This document shows, piece by piece, positions 10,301 through 19,955 of a stretch of 64,000 bases of DNA; positions within the stretch are counted from its first letter, which is position 1; every line of letters begins with the position of its first letter. This DNA is from Mesostigma viride. Taxonomy: Eukaryota; Streptophyta; Mesostigmatophyceae; Mesostigmatales; Mesostigmataceae. The stretch is from positions 127,501-191,500 of the forward strand of contig RPFO01002194.1 of assembly GCA_009746045.1 (NCBI GenBank), in the 5' to 3' direction. The notes beneath the pieces were generated by a model that did no database searches, was not told the DNA's origin, and saw only the letters and a list, made by a program, of their open reading frames with translations. The position numbers were made by a program, and so were the translations under genes.

Positions 10301-12048
10301 CATCAGCCACCCCATGGAACCCATAGTTGTCCGTGCCATCTCTTATTCCGCACCCCCCTCCTTGTTTTCTCATGAACCCGCGTCTTCTGGCGTCATTGCG
10401 CCGCCGTGTGACCCTGTTTTCTGTCCTTATTTGCCCTGTGCCACCTTCTGTCTGCCCCTGCCTGTCCCTCCTGCATCGATATCCTCCTCTCCTGCGGCCT
10501 CCTTTGCTTGCTTGACCCCACCCGCGCGCAGGGCAAGCGCGGCGCGCTCCCGCACACCAACTTCATGATCCACGCGCCCGAGGGTGTCGCCAGGGGGCAG
10601 GTGAGACTCTCGCCTGAGGCTGCCTGTGCTTTGCAGCTGGAGCAGATGGAGCAGATGGAGCAGATGGAGCAGATCGAGCAGATCGAGCAGATTGAGCAGA
10701 TCGAGCCGATCGAGCAGATTGAGCAGATTGAGTACGATGGCAGCCCGCCTGCTGGACCAAGCCTCAGGAGCTTGCAGAGTCTCGGAGTCCTGAATGAGCA
10801 TGGTTTTGCTACTCGCGACGCTTGTAACTGATTCAGCCATCAGCGGTGCCTGCGATTGCAGGGACACGCAGCCACGTAGCTGCTCCGCTGCTTACAGGCA
10901 TGCCTGCACGGAAGGCTACGTTTGATGGCGCCACAATCTTAACTAATTACTTGGTCTCCAGAAGACCTGTTCATGGTAGACAGTGCCTCAAATTGAAGCA
11001 TTCAATCTGTCTCATTGCAAAATGCATCGATAACCTGCCATTCTGTTGCGTGCCCTCGTCCTGCCACCCGTTGCCTGCCTTCATCCTGCCACCCATTGCC
11101 TGCCTTCATCCTGCCACCCATTGCCTGCCCTCATCCTGCCACCCGTCGCCTGCCCTCATCCTGCCACCCGTCACCACCCCAGGCGTCGGACATGGTGAAC
11201 GAGACGCGCGAGCTGTTGCGGCTGCAGGAGTACCTGCTGTCCGAATTCTCCAAGAACACGGGGCAGCCCATGGACAAGGTGGGTGGATCAGCATGCATGC
11301 ATGTTATACATAGCGTGACATGGTGGGGGGCAGCAGCATGCATGCATGTTATACATAGCGTGACATGGTGGGGGGCAGCAGCATGCATGCATGTTACATA
11401 TAGCGTGACATGGTGGGGCGGCTGTGCGATGGGGTGGTGCTGTGATGATGCTCGTGGCACATTGTGTAGCCCGTTTAATTGCTCATGCTATGTTTATCAT
11501 AGAGAACATACATGTATTTTTTCCAGATGCTTTAAATGGTACAGATAGTGGCAGCTTGAGCGCCGTATGGTCTGGTTTCCTGTTGTAAATGCGTGCCTGT
11601 GCTGGTGGTTGGATCGATATGAGTGTGCGCTGGCTGTCACGTGCTCCTGCATGCGCTGGCTGTCACATGCTCATGCGTGCGCTGGCTGTCACGTGCCCTT
11701 GTGTGCGTTGGATGTGAGGAACAACAAATTACCTCAATATATAATCGTCTCACGTGCTATTGCGTGTGCTGGCCGTCACGTGCTAGTGCATGTGCTGGTG
11801 CTCTGCTCGGGTGCTCTCGTGTGCTCTGCTCATGCGTGCTGGCGCTCTGCTCTGGTGCTCTGCTCGGGTGCTGTGCAATGCTCATGCGCTACGGTCCTCC
11901 GCTATGGTGCTGGTCGCAGCTCAAGGAGGACCTGACGGAGAAGGGCAACGTGTACATGAGTGCGGAGCAGGCCATCGAGTACGGCGTGCTGGACCTGATC
12001 GTGCGCCCGCGGAGAGGCGGCAAGAAGAAGAACCTGATGGACGAGTAA
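7357..12048 (+). CDS. CLPR2: Plastid Clp protease subunit ClpR2-like (six firm exons)
   Basis: Subunit of the plastid ClpP/R core, the tetradecameric stromal serine protease fed by ClpC. Exons are 7357-7468, 8576-8710, 9485-9601, 10532-10600, 11183-11278 and 11920-12048 (TAA at 12046). All have GT-AG borders, and every junction after the first is phase 0. The mature start around KMMPIG, the WVDLWN and [10 protein letters not shown] blocks, NTGQP and the tail IVRPRR are ClpR2-like as I recall that family. The Ser site (AYSMG) and His site (MIHAP) are retained. The position of the third catalytic residue, just before VYMSA, is Asn rather than Asp, so proteolytic activity is doubtful, as in other ClpR proteins. 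The N-terminal exons are uncertain. The introns carry many minisatellites. Confidence 0.9.
7876..7917 (+). repeat. Heptanucleotide ACCCCAG array
   Basis: Six tandem copies of ACCCCAG in the first firmly mapped CLPR2 intron. Confidence 0.85.
7963..8154 (+). repeat. 24-bp minisatellite, eight units
   Basis: Exactly eight contiguous 24-bp units (ATGCCCTTTTGAACGCCTGC plus AATC), nearly identical, one unit starting AAG instead of ATG. It lies in a CLPR2 intron. There are no spacers between units, so it is not CRISPR-like. Confidence 0.97.
8361..8460 (+). repeat. 20-bp minisatellite, five units
   Basis: Five contiguous copies of CTGTCTCCTATCCACCCTAT in the same CLPR2 intron. The last copy runs into a partial duplicate of the next exon. 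Confidence 0.95.
8462..8491 (+). pseudogene. Partial duplicate of a CLPR2 exon start
   Basis: Thirty bases including the acceptor AG and the first nine codons of the exon at 8576 are repeated identically here, 111 bp upstream. The copy then diverges. Use of this decoy acceptor would run into a stop after a few more codons. Confidence 0.85.
8820..8940 (+). repeat. Poly-G tract with scattered C
   Basis: About 120 bp of near-pure G with isolated C and few other bases directly after a CLPR2 exon; a potential G-quadruplex block. The reciprocal poly-C runs at 9001-9012 and about 9403-9427 flank the other side of the same intron. Homopolymer lengths here may be unreliable in the assembly. Confidence 0.9.
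10640..10731 (+). repeat. 9-bp minisatellite GAGCAGATN
   Basis: About ten tandem 9-bp units just after the exon 10532-10600. Read through, they would encode an EQM/EQI repeat, but the donor GTGAGA at 10601 and the family alignment place them in the intron. Confidence 0.9.
11060..11170 (+). repeat. 25-bp minisatellite
   Basis: About four and a half units of a 25-bp repeat (CCTGCCACCCATTGCCTGCC plus TTCAT) immediately before the exon at 11183. It supplies the pyrimidine-rich acceptor tract. Confidence 0.9.
11288..11420 (+). repeat. 45-bp minisatellite, three units
   Basis: Three 45-bp units, each containing GCATGCATGCATGTTA and GCGTGACATGGTGGG, directly after the exon ending at 11278. Confidence 0.92.
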
Positions 12049-12720
12049 AACCTGTTCGGCGTCATAGTCACCGGACGAGTAAACCTGTTAGGCATCAACC
12101 TGATGGATGAGGAAAGCCTGCTCGGCGTCATAGTCACTGGAGGGATGCGTGCGTGATATTGATGATATGGGGTTATGAGAGATGCATCGACGGATTGGGT
12201 GGTGCTCTAACCATCGGTAAGATGCTTATCGATGCTATGAGATAACATTAGTTGATCTATCTAGCAATGATCATCGATGGAATTTGTTGGGCAGATTCCT
12301 TGAGAAGGGGAGGGGGGGATCCTCCAAGGAACGAGACTGGCTAGCAGGTGGAACTGCTAGTTTCAGAATTACAATGGGTGCCCTTGAACAATAGTCAGTA
12401 GCTTTCTAGCTGTTGACATGGTTATAGGCAGGCAAGCTGAGGGTATCATGCTTTTTCAGAATAATCGCCAGACGATGCCCTAGGCACGAGTCATGGACCT
12501 GGCCAGTCAGTAGATCTTGCAGTAAAGAATGTCAAGGAGACAACCAGCGCAGGCCAGAAATCTGGAGAATCCGGACCATGGTAGCTCGAGCCTGCCGTTA
12601 TCTTGTCCGTGTTTTCGAGTCGTTCAGGATGATGAATATGAATGGAGATGGAAATGTGTAGCCTTGTGCATTGACATTATGGCTGGCTTACATGTAGATT
12701 GGCTTTCGTGGCAGGCTTAC
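12049..12720. other. CLPR2 3' flank
   Basis: Contains an imperfect duplication around CGGCGTCATAGTCAC (about 12057 and 12122). The segment about 12531-12590 is shared with about 34896-34950. No gene is seen. Confidence 0.5.
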
Positions 12721-12871
12721 CCAGCACGAGCCACGAGGTAGCCATGGCTGACGGCGGAGCTCATAACTTTCACGTTTGGGCACCAAATTCGGCTGTGAAT
12801 ATCACAATCGCTTCGTCTTTCTAAGACGCACACGCTGATATAATTTTCCGAAGCTATTACGCAATATATGG

Positions 12872-13063
12872 AGAACTTTTGCGAATGACTGTAGGTGTCA
12901 GTTGGCGATGCCTTAGGATCTGGAGACGTCCGTCCTATAGTCAGCAAAAATTGGTGCGAGAGGTCCCCAGTTCGATTCCGGCCTGGATTCATTTGCAGAT
13001 CGCGTTTTCCGCGGACCGGCACTGAACGCAAATGGTTTTCACCTTTGCGGCGTGCCAAATCAG
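12872..13063 (+). mobile_element. SINE-like 192-bp insertion
   Basis: Flanked by the 9-bp direct repeat AATATATGG (12863-12871 and 13064-13072) and absent from the paralogous 5' UTR near 32335. It contains AGTTCGATTCC (12969-12979), one mismatch from the pol III B box, and a weaker A-box-like TGGCGATGCCT near 12903. This suits a tRNA-derived SINE. No tRNA fold is convincing, and a MULE-type miniature element would also give a 9-bp duplication. Confidence 0.55.
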
Positions 13064-13068
13064 AATAT

Positions 13069-14436
13069 ATGGCGAGCAAACGCTCCTCCGCGCAACGCAG
13101 CCTGGCAGCTGCGCTCGGCCCTGACTGAATACGTCTGCAGCTTAGCCCTCCGGCCCAGAAGGCAGCGGCGCCACTAGCCAAGCTCTAGTGGTCGCCCAGC
13201 CCCCCGGGCTCACCTCGCCCGCAGCGTCGCCTGAACCCAAGCGCAGTCGCCATGCCGAGCCGACCTGGGAAGAGTTGGACTTTGACGCCAGCCAGCCCGG
13301 CTTTTTTGACAAGCTCACGCACGACAAGATCCTTAGCTACGCGTTCTGGGGATCGCACGCCCGTCGCTTCTTGAATTGTGCAAGCAACTCTTCCATCAGG
13401 GTCGCCTCATGGATGCTTTCCAGAGGCGCACCTCCAACTTCGACCCCATCCTCACCCTCCGCCGCCCCCACCTTCAGCAACGCGCCCTTTTCTCCCTCCT
13501 TGGACGCTCCATCGAGGAGCTCTGGCCCCCCAAGCCCACCACCACCACCTTGACCGAATCCTCCATCCCTCCTTAAGTTTCGAGCAGCACGTGACCCCCC
13601 TTGCCGCAGATGTGGTGGCAATGGGAGGCACGCTGGCTTCTGAGCTCCCTCACATTTCCACCACCGTCACGTCCACCTCCACCCTCCTCGCCTCCACCTC
13701 CACTGCCACCTCCTCCTCCACCGCCGCCCCCAAGGCCCAGCTCCTCGACATCGACCAGCGCCTCAAGGACACCGCCATCGCCATCGAGTGCATGCAGTAC
13801 ACCGCAGGCATCACCGCCCAGGCGGTGAAGGACATTGCCGCCAAGCCAGCCCCCGATGGCCCAACCGGCGATGCCCCTCCCACCCAGACCTGGGCGGACC
13901 TGCTCAAGCACCACGCCACCTCTACCACCTCCACCATCGCGGCACAGCTTAAGCAACAAGCCCTCGACCTACGCGAAGAGGCCAACATCACCCAGCGCAG
14001 CCACAATGTCATCGTCAAGCACTTTGACCAGCCTGCAGATGAGACCTCGACGACTCTTCTCACGGCATTTAAGCGCGCCATTTTTGCCCCCATGCACATC
14101 ACTGGTGAGCTGCGAATGTCGGCTGCACGCCTTCCCCGCGGGCGGGGTAAGGCTGGCCCGGCTCCCCTGCTCCTCACCTTTAAGTACATGGCGGACAAGC
14201 TGTTGTTTCTTATAAACCGCAAGAAGCTCTCGAGGACTCACTTCACGCTGGACGACGACCTGACCGTGGCCCAGCAACAACGGCGACGCGAGCTACAGTA
14301 TGGCCGACCTACCTCCAGTTCCGGCAAAGCGCAGGGGGGAAACCGGCATACTACCGGGGGGACGTCATCCACGTCGACCACAAGCCCTGGCAGGCACCCC
14401 CAGTCTAGGGAATATAGCAGTAGTGTAGATTCGTAA
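13069..14436 (+). pseudogene. LINE-A ORF1 (L1-type RNA-binding protein), frameshifted
   Basis: ORF1p-like nucleic-acid-binding protein of an L1-type retrotransposon. The coding signal moves through three frames: about 13188-13365, 13366-13565 and 13577-14436. The C-terminal part has a coiled-coil-like stretch and an RNA-binding module ending RTHFTLDDDLTVAQQQRRRE, homologous to the intact protein at 17583-18944. A 5-bp insertion at 14294-14300 (TACAGTA instead of TA) breaks the frame again near the end; the copy at about 33650 lacks it. With this many breaks it cannot make full-length protein. Confidence 0.75.
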
Positions 14437-14526
14437 GGCTTAGCCTACCACGCGGCCCCAGCGCATGTGCGCCCATAATGGCCATGGATGATGCATTTAA
14501 GAATTTTGACTTTAGCCACGCCCTGT

Positions 14527-14661
14527 CGCGTCTGCGTGCCACAATCTCCGGCGCCACCATGGCGGCTGGCCACTCAGCTTTGGTGCAACCCAAATGAGCT
14601 GAGCTGACGTGCCTGCCTTAACTGCATGCCCTGTGGGGTGGGTGAGGACCTGTCCCATGAT
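14527..14661. repeat. 135-bp direct repeat, left copy
   Basis: Nearly identical to 16028-16162, with the same orientation. The pair brackets about 1.4 kb of Ty3/gypsy-associated sequence and may be LTR or flank remnants of that element. Confidence 0.8.
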
Positions 14662-15041
14662 TTAACGAAAGGAGGGCTCTCAGCCGAGGACAAGGAACTG
14701 TCCCTCGTACCTGATGACCACCTTATTGATCCCCTTGTGTACCGTCGCGTGCCGTGTTTGACTATCCTTGCTGGGGCGTTAGCTAGACGCTCAAACTAAT
14801 CTAATTGCGACAATGATGATGGTGCAAGATGATGCTTTTGCCTCCCCTGCTATAGAACAATGCTTTCACAACACACACTTTGCACAGTATGATGATGAAG
14901 CCGCAAATGCGGAATTTATTGAGAAAGTTACTACAATTACAACACGTTGATAGTCTCAATATCGATGCACTCCATGCTCACGAGCCCGCAGTTAGGCAGC
15001 GCTCCATGACATGCTACCCGCCTTGCTCCCAAGGAAAGGAA

Positions 15042-15914
15042 GAAACACGAAGGCCACTAACGAGAAACTCGAAGAGACTACACGCTACATGAGAGTCCTC
15101 TTCGACTTAATCAACCAAACCATTCGTCATGCCACACGCATGACACACGCCACACTTGTCAGTCCAGCCAGGAATGCCAAAACTATCTTGCTGCCTGAAC
15201 CATGCAAACAGAAACCGCATTCCAGTTGCCGTCCTGGCTTTCTACCACACATGCCAACAAAAGCAGGAAGGCATCCCGACAAATCTAAATGGCTACCCTG
15301 TTGCCGATCTCATCTCCTAGACGCTCCGGCATTTTCTGTCCCTGGGAATGTCCGGCATTGAGTCACGACCACCAAGGTAGAAGCATAGTATCCTTCAAAC
15401 AATCTGCAAGCTCACACCTCGCGTGTGAGTGGCCCAGCAAACATTGCTTCTAATCTTTCCTTTCTAGAAGCAATCCCTTTGTAGGGCTGCCAGCGATTCC
15501 GCATTCATTCCAGCGATCTGGCTCCGCACCGCAAATTGCCCTTTTCCATTTTCTGTCCAGCCCTCATAACGTTGATCCGCTATTCTACACCACAAAGACA
15601 CCTGGCCTGTCAATAGCCTCGGCGCTGTTGAAGTCCAGCAGACTGTTCAGCTTCAGCTCCAGCTCCAGCTCCAGCTCCAGCTCCAGCTCCAGCTCCAGCT
15701 CCAGCTCCAGCTCCAGCTGTCCACTAACTCGCGCATGATCCTCTCGACGCTGCGCACTTGTGCTGCCGTCCGCTCAATTCAGTGCTGCGCGCCCAGCTGT
15801 GCCTGGCCCAGCGCGAGAGCACGTACACTTTCGTCCGCTCTTGTGCTGCGCGCCTGACTCGGTGCCTGGCCCGGCGCGCCTGCCCCTGACCCTATGCTGC
15901 AAGTGCTAGTGTCC
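15042..15914. repeat. Dispersed block A with short CAGCTC array
   Basis: About 0.87 kb that recurs at 26379-27469 (block B) with very high identity. It contains about eleven CAGCTC hexamers at 15653-15719. Block B joins Ty3/gypsy RT sequence on the minus strand, so the block is probably the 5' (gag-side) part of that element. The minus-strand translation of the array is Glu-Leu repeats. No gag motif is recognised. Confidence 0.8.
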
Positions 15915-16189
15915 CCCCCCCGGTCACTAGCCTTTGTCGAAAATGCGCAGAAAACAAGTTGCTTGCGCACGTCACCAGTCTTGTGCATAGTGGGCGCCCG
16001 GATGACATAGCTCGCATCCGTGACAGCTGTCGCGTCTGCGTGCCACAATCTCCGGCGCCACCATGGCGGCTGGCCACTCAGCTTTGGTAAAACCCAAATC
16101 GGAGCTGAGCTGACGTGCTTGCCTTAACTGCATGCCCTGTGGGGTGGGTGAGGACCTGTCCCATGATTCCCCCCCTCGCTGGCTCTTAT

Positions 16190-16998
16190 GGTTCCTCACA
16201 TGGCCAGCAACCGTGCCAACACCACAGCGGCTAAGGAAATGGTGACGCTACTGGTTGCGAAACGGGCAGCGACACAAACCGGGCAAAACCACTGGCCCGC
16301 TGGCACGGTGGTGAGCGCTGGCTGCAAGCAGTGCATGTGCCACCCACAATTACAGTGATCGCACGGCAACATGGTATCCCCCTGGTCTACGCGATGGCAA
16401 ACCTGACATGCACTGTGCATCCTTGACCCGCCTGGCCGTGTGCGGGGCGAGGTCAGGCAATAATAAGTTGGGCAACGAAAACGGACTGAGGTTGCTTACG
16501 TTATGTATCCGTGGTGCGACTGCCGTCGACGCCCTCCAAAAATGGCGACCCCAGATGGCTTGATGGCGACGATCCGCAAGATGGCCGGCCCCGCAGGCAC
16601 GTCAAGAGTGTCGGTCAGCTGCGTGCGGAGAAATACGAACTGCCCCGGACGAAAATGCAGCTGACGGGCCATATAAGCGCCTGAGTCCTCGGCGCTGAGC
16701 GTAGCGCAGGGTATCTCGGTGCTGGGCGATGAACATGTTCATGGCGATGGGCATAACCTTGCGAAAGGTAGCCGCCCGTGCGGTCACCTCAGCCAGAAAC
16801 TGATTGGCGTTGTCAAACGCCGTAGGGGTGGGGTGTGCACTCTGCGCCTCCGTGGGGAGCAAGGGTGCGCGCCCAAACAACAGGAAATACGGGGAGAAAC
16901 AGGCGAGCGACTCCTGGGGTGACATCCGGTAACCCATGGCTATCCACGCTGTCAGGAATACGCTCTATCCGTTCCGTTATTGCAGTCGTATCATGCAA
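16190..16998 (-). pseudogene. Ty3/gypsy integrase C-terminus fused to a PHD finger
   Basis: Reading the minus strand from 16998, the frame gives the end of a retroviral-type integrase core (YFLLFGRAPLLP). A shifted frame then gives a GPY/F-like module (FRPGQFVFLR, then GPAILRIVAIKPSG). About 16420-16260 holds a C4HC3 PHD finger (CQVC, CDHCNCGWHMHC, CPVC). In many plant Ty3/gypsy elements this position holds a chromodomain; here a PHD finger takes its place. PHD fingers commonly read histone H3 tails, so it may steer integration, which is inference. Frameshifts and lack of the catalytic core show this is a remnant. Confidence 0.7.
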
Positions 16999-17048
16999 TA
17001 TAATGCAGTCGTATCATGCAATATAATGCAGTCGTATCATGCAGTATT
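16981..17048 (+). repeat. 23-bp tandem repeat, three units
   Basis: Three copies of TGCAGTCGTATCATGCAATA plus TAA at 16981, 17004 and 17027, at the upstream edge of the integrase remnant. Confidence 0.93.
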
Positions 17049-17168
17049 ATATCCTAGTACCTTGGACCTTATATAGTTATTGTCCTGGCCAGAGTCACTT
17101 GTGCCTGACCTATGTGAGCTATGCCACTGTGCACCCTGTATGTTGAGCTCGGCTCCGTATGTAGTAGC

Positions 17169-17181
17169 ACTGACATCATTA
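17169..17181. repeat. 13-bp target duplication, left
   Basis: ACTGACATCATTA here and at 24450-24462 brackets the whole 17182-24449 composite. It abuts the TTAA-rich tail of the minus-strand LINE, as expected for its 3' junction. Confidence 0.85.
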
Positions 17182-19112
17182 ATTAATTAATTAAACTCGT
17201 GCTCCCGTTGGGGAGTCACGGAGCACCGAAGTGCTTTTAATCCCTGTGTGTGCACTACAGGAGAAAGGGCAGAGACCCCCAGTCTCCTTCATGCCAAAGG
17301 CATGCCACAGCTGCAATCGGGCGCGGCTAGCGAAAAGGACAGGCTAACGATCCGGCAAACTGTGGGTGCAATAAGACCCATGTGAGCATATCATAGCAAG
17401 GAGCGTGGGCAAGTAATCTGAACATAGCCAGGGCGTAGCATGGCTGTACTAGGACTAGGCTAAGGCTATGGCTGGTTGTGTACCGTGCGTTGGCGGCACG
17501 TGACTAGGTGTGTTGGCACAGCTAGGCATGGCTGCCTTAGCGGCAGTGACGCCAATGGTTACAAGCTAGGGCTATTGCTATTCTAGCCCGCTGGGGGCGT
17601 CCACATCTTGTGGTTGATCATCAGGTCCCCGCCCCTCCAGTACACCTTGGGCTTCTGGGGGTCCTGCTTATGGCGGAGGTATTCCGGCCACAGGTCGCGT
17701 CGCTGCTGTTGCTGAGCGGGGGTGAGGTCGTCATCCAGCGTCCAGGTGAGGTCGTGCAACCGCTTGCGACGAGAGAGGAACCGCTGCTTATCCTCAGGGG
17801 AGGGGAAGGTGAGTAGGACTGGTGGGGGGGCCGCCTTGTCCCGTGAGTGGGGAAGGCGGTGGCACCCACGCAGTTCTACCTCACCTACCAGGCCCATGAG
17901 GGTAAGAAGCTGGTTCTTGAGCTCGTCAGCAAGAGAGGTTGACGTCTCACCTGGCTTCTGGGGGAAGCGACGTAGCACCACTCGGCACTCGCGGCGAGCG
18001 CGATCGGTGACCTCCCGTTGCTGGGCCTGGCGGTGGTCCTCCAGCTCCTGGAGCTTTGTGGCGATGGCGTCGGTGGTGGAGGCGGTCGCTGACCGCAGCA
18101 GGTCCGCGTAGGAGAGCGGCGGGAGGTCGCCAGCATCCTGCCGGGGTGGCTGGGATGCAATGGTGGCCGTCTGCTCCGCTATCTTGGGGACCTGTGTGGC
18201 CAGGGCCTCGGTGTGGGCGGTGATGGCCTCAAGCTTCTTCAGGAGCACGCCACACTTGCCCTCCACCTGGTTAAGGCGAGAGACAAGTGCAGCATGCGTT
18301 TCCGAAGCCTGCGCCGTGGTGTGTAGCGCCGTGAACTGGGGTTGTAGCTTGTGGACGACCTTGGTTTCCACGTTGGAGACCCGGGCCTCGACCGTGTTGA
18401 GCGTGGTGTTCAGCGATGTCAGCTGCTCGGCCAGCGGCCAGGTCACGTGCTCCTCCAGCACTGCGCGGATGTCATCCTTGCCGAGGGAGGAAGCCGATGG
18501 CGCTGCCGGCTGTGCGGGGGCTGGGGTGCGGAGCGTTCTGGTGATGTCGCCGAGGCGGATCTGGAATTGGCTGGTCAGGATAATCAGGCGTTGTTGTACT
18601 TCGTTCAAAGCATAGAGCCAGGACATGTCTCCATTGTAGTCGATAGCCGCCCCCTTCCTGGGCACGAAGAGCTTCCGCTCCTGTTCGAGGAACTGGAGAA
18701 CCTCAATGCATTCCTGCGGCGACAACTCTTGCCACTCGGTGAGGGAGAATCGTCGGTCGCCGGGGAGGAACTCGCTCCATTTTCGATCGTGGCAGGGTTT
18801 CTTGGGCTCAGGCGAGGCGCTTGGCGAGGGTTTGGCGGGTAAGCCTGTCGGCTGAACAATGGCGAGGGCGAGAGGGTTGGGCTGGGCGCTGGGAAGCTGT
18901 GCCAGCTCCTTTTCCAGCCCTCGTTTTGCTTTGGGAGTCGTCATAGCTGGTCACGTGCGTAACTTTGTCTATACTGCGTGGCAGCCGTAACCGTTTATAC
19001 TGGCAAGTGCGTCTTAGAAAGGCGCATCGAATGCAAGTGGTCTGACCGAATTTGGGGCTCAGACGCAAAAGATCTGAACTCCGCCGTCAGCCATACCGCC
19101 GTCAGCCATTTT
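17182..19112 (-). mobile_element. LINE-A, ORF1-only copy with intact tail
   Basis: On the minus strand: a 5' UTR with a doubled ATGGCTGACGGCGG motif (about 19112-19080), an intact ORF1, about 0.4 kb of 3' UTR, the 3' hairpin GCTCCGTGACTCCCCAACGG and a (TTAA)n tail at 17182. The same 3' hairpin and tail end the LINE-B insertion at 54701. There is no RT, so this is a half-LINE that must have been mobilised in trans. Confidence 0.8.
17583..18944 (-). CDS. LINE ORF1 protein, intact, 453 aa
   Basis: Retrotransposon-encoded RNA-binding protein of the L1 ORF1p type, expected to coat LINE RNA and act as a chaperone during target-primed reverse transcription. It starts MTTPKAKRG. The N-terminal half is Pro/Ala-rich. 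Residues about 170-260 form a heptad-like coiled coil (LTSLNTTLNTVEARVSNVET). An RRM-like part (RECRVVLRRFP, then HRLPHSRDKAAPPPVLLTF) and a C-terminal domain (LTWTLDDDLTPAQQQQRR) follow. It is the only undamaged ORF1 in the window and the reference for the broken copies at 13.1 and 32.4 kb. The start fits the 5' UTR junction. Confidence 0.8.
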   Translation of the reverse strand: MTTPKAKRGLEKELAQLPSAQPNPLALAIVQPTGLPAKPSPSASPEPKKPCHDRKWSEFLPGDRRFSLTEWQELSPQECIEVLQFLEQERKLFVPRKGAAIDYNGDMSWLYALNEVQQRLIILTSQFQIRLGDITRTLRTPAPAQPAAPSASSLGKDDIRAVLEEHVTWPLAEQLTSLNTTLNTVEARVSNVETKVVHKLQPQFTALHTTAQASETHAALVSRLNQVEGKCGVLLKKLEAITAHTEALATQVPKIAEQTATIASQPPRQDAGDLPPLSYADLLRSATASTTDAIATKLQELEDHRQAQQREVTDRARRECRVVLRRFPQKPGETSTSLADELKNQLLTLMGLVGEVELRGCHRLPHSRDKAAPPPVLLTFPSPEDKQRFLSRRKRLHDLTWTLDDDLTPAQQQQRRDLWPEYLRHKQDPQKPKVYWRGGDLMINHKMWTPPAG

Positions 19113-19140
19113 CGTTCAACTCTATATATATACCGCGGCG

Positions 19141-19890
19141 ACCCACGACCCCCTTCACCCAACGGCTCCCCCGCTCCCCGGTTGGCGCCTCGGCGGTCCT
19201 CTCGGCTTGCGGCCCTTCTTGCGGAGGTGGGCGACCCGGCTGCGGGGGGCTCGGGCGCCCCGGTCTCCCCCTCCTTGGTCTGCGAGGTCTGCCGGAGCGG
19301 GCACCGCGGGCACCACATGTTAGTTTGTGATGCTTGCAATTCCGGGTGGCACTTGCAGTGTCTTACTCCCCGGCTCTACCGGGTCCCGCCGGGCTCCTGG
19401 ACGTGCCCGCGCTGTCCCCCCCGGCGGGCCCCCGGGCTGCCCTCCCCGCTGGGTGCTCCGGCCCCCTGCCCCGTGTGCCCCCCTGCCGAGGCCCTCGGGG
19501 CGGGCCGTGGCCTGCCCGATGGGGCCGCCGTTGCTCGGGCCCTGGCGCCCTCGGCCCCGGGGCCCCACCCGTCGCCTGGCCCCGCCGACGGGGGCGCGGC
19601 GCTGTCGCCTGGGCTGGGCCCGGCCGACCCCCGGCGGGCCTGGCGACCCCGGCGCCCGCCCCCGGCCCCTCGCTCCCCGACGCTCTGGCCTCCCTTCCCC
19701 CGGCCGCGGTTGGCCACCCAGCCGCCACCCCCGTCCTTGCCGCGTGGGACGGCGGCCCCCGGGCCCACGCGTTCACCTCGTGGCCGCCCTCGCACATTGT
19801 CGGCGTGGTGGGCCGCGCCACCTTTTCTTGGGCGTACTGCCCTTTGTTGCTGGACGCGGTCGGGTCCAGGCCGCCTTCCCCTCGCTCCCT
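19141..19890 (+). CDS. RLE-LINE polyprotein, PHD-finger part (frameshifted)
   Basis: N-terminal segment of the polyprotein; no ATG is evident before the domain, so the start is undetermined. A C4HC3 PHD finger spans 19281-19413 (CEVC, CDACNSGWHLQC, CPRC). A very Pro/Arg/Gly-rich linker follows, through which the best frame changes twice (near 19800 and 19870), in GC-rich homopolymer regions. PHD fingers usually bind modified or unmodified histone H3 tails, so a role in targeting the RNP to chromatin is plausible but inferred. The finger closely resembles that in the Ty3/gypsy remnant at 16.2-16.4 kb. Confidence 0.65.
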
Positions 19891-19955
19891 AGGCCCCCGG
19901 CCTTCCTGGCCCTAGTTGCGCAGGTGCGGGCGACATTTCTTTCCGCCGCCCCCCG

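Larger units (their letters stand above)
12730..14436 (+). mobile_element. LINE-A copy, ORF1 only
   Basis: The 5' UTR around ATGGCTGACGGCGGAGCTCA is shared with copies at 32155 and, inverted, near 19090. It is followed by a frameshifted ORF1 and then unrelated sequence. No reverse transcriptase follows. A 192-bp element is inserted in the 5' UTR (12872-13063). Confidence 0.75.

Noticed and set aside
12900..12990. tRNA gene
   Set aside because: A B-box match exists, but acceptor and T stems do not pair; treated as SINE-like.
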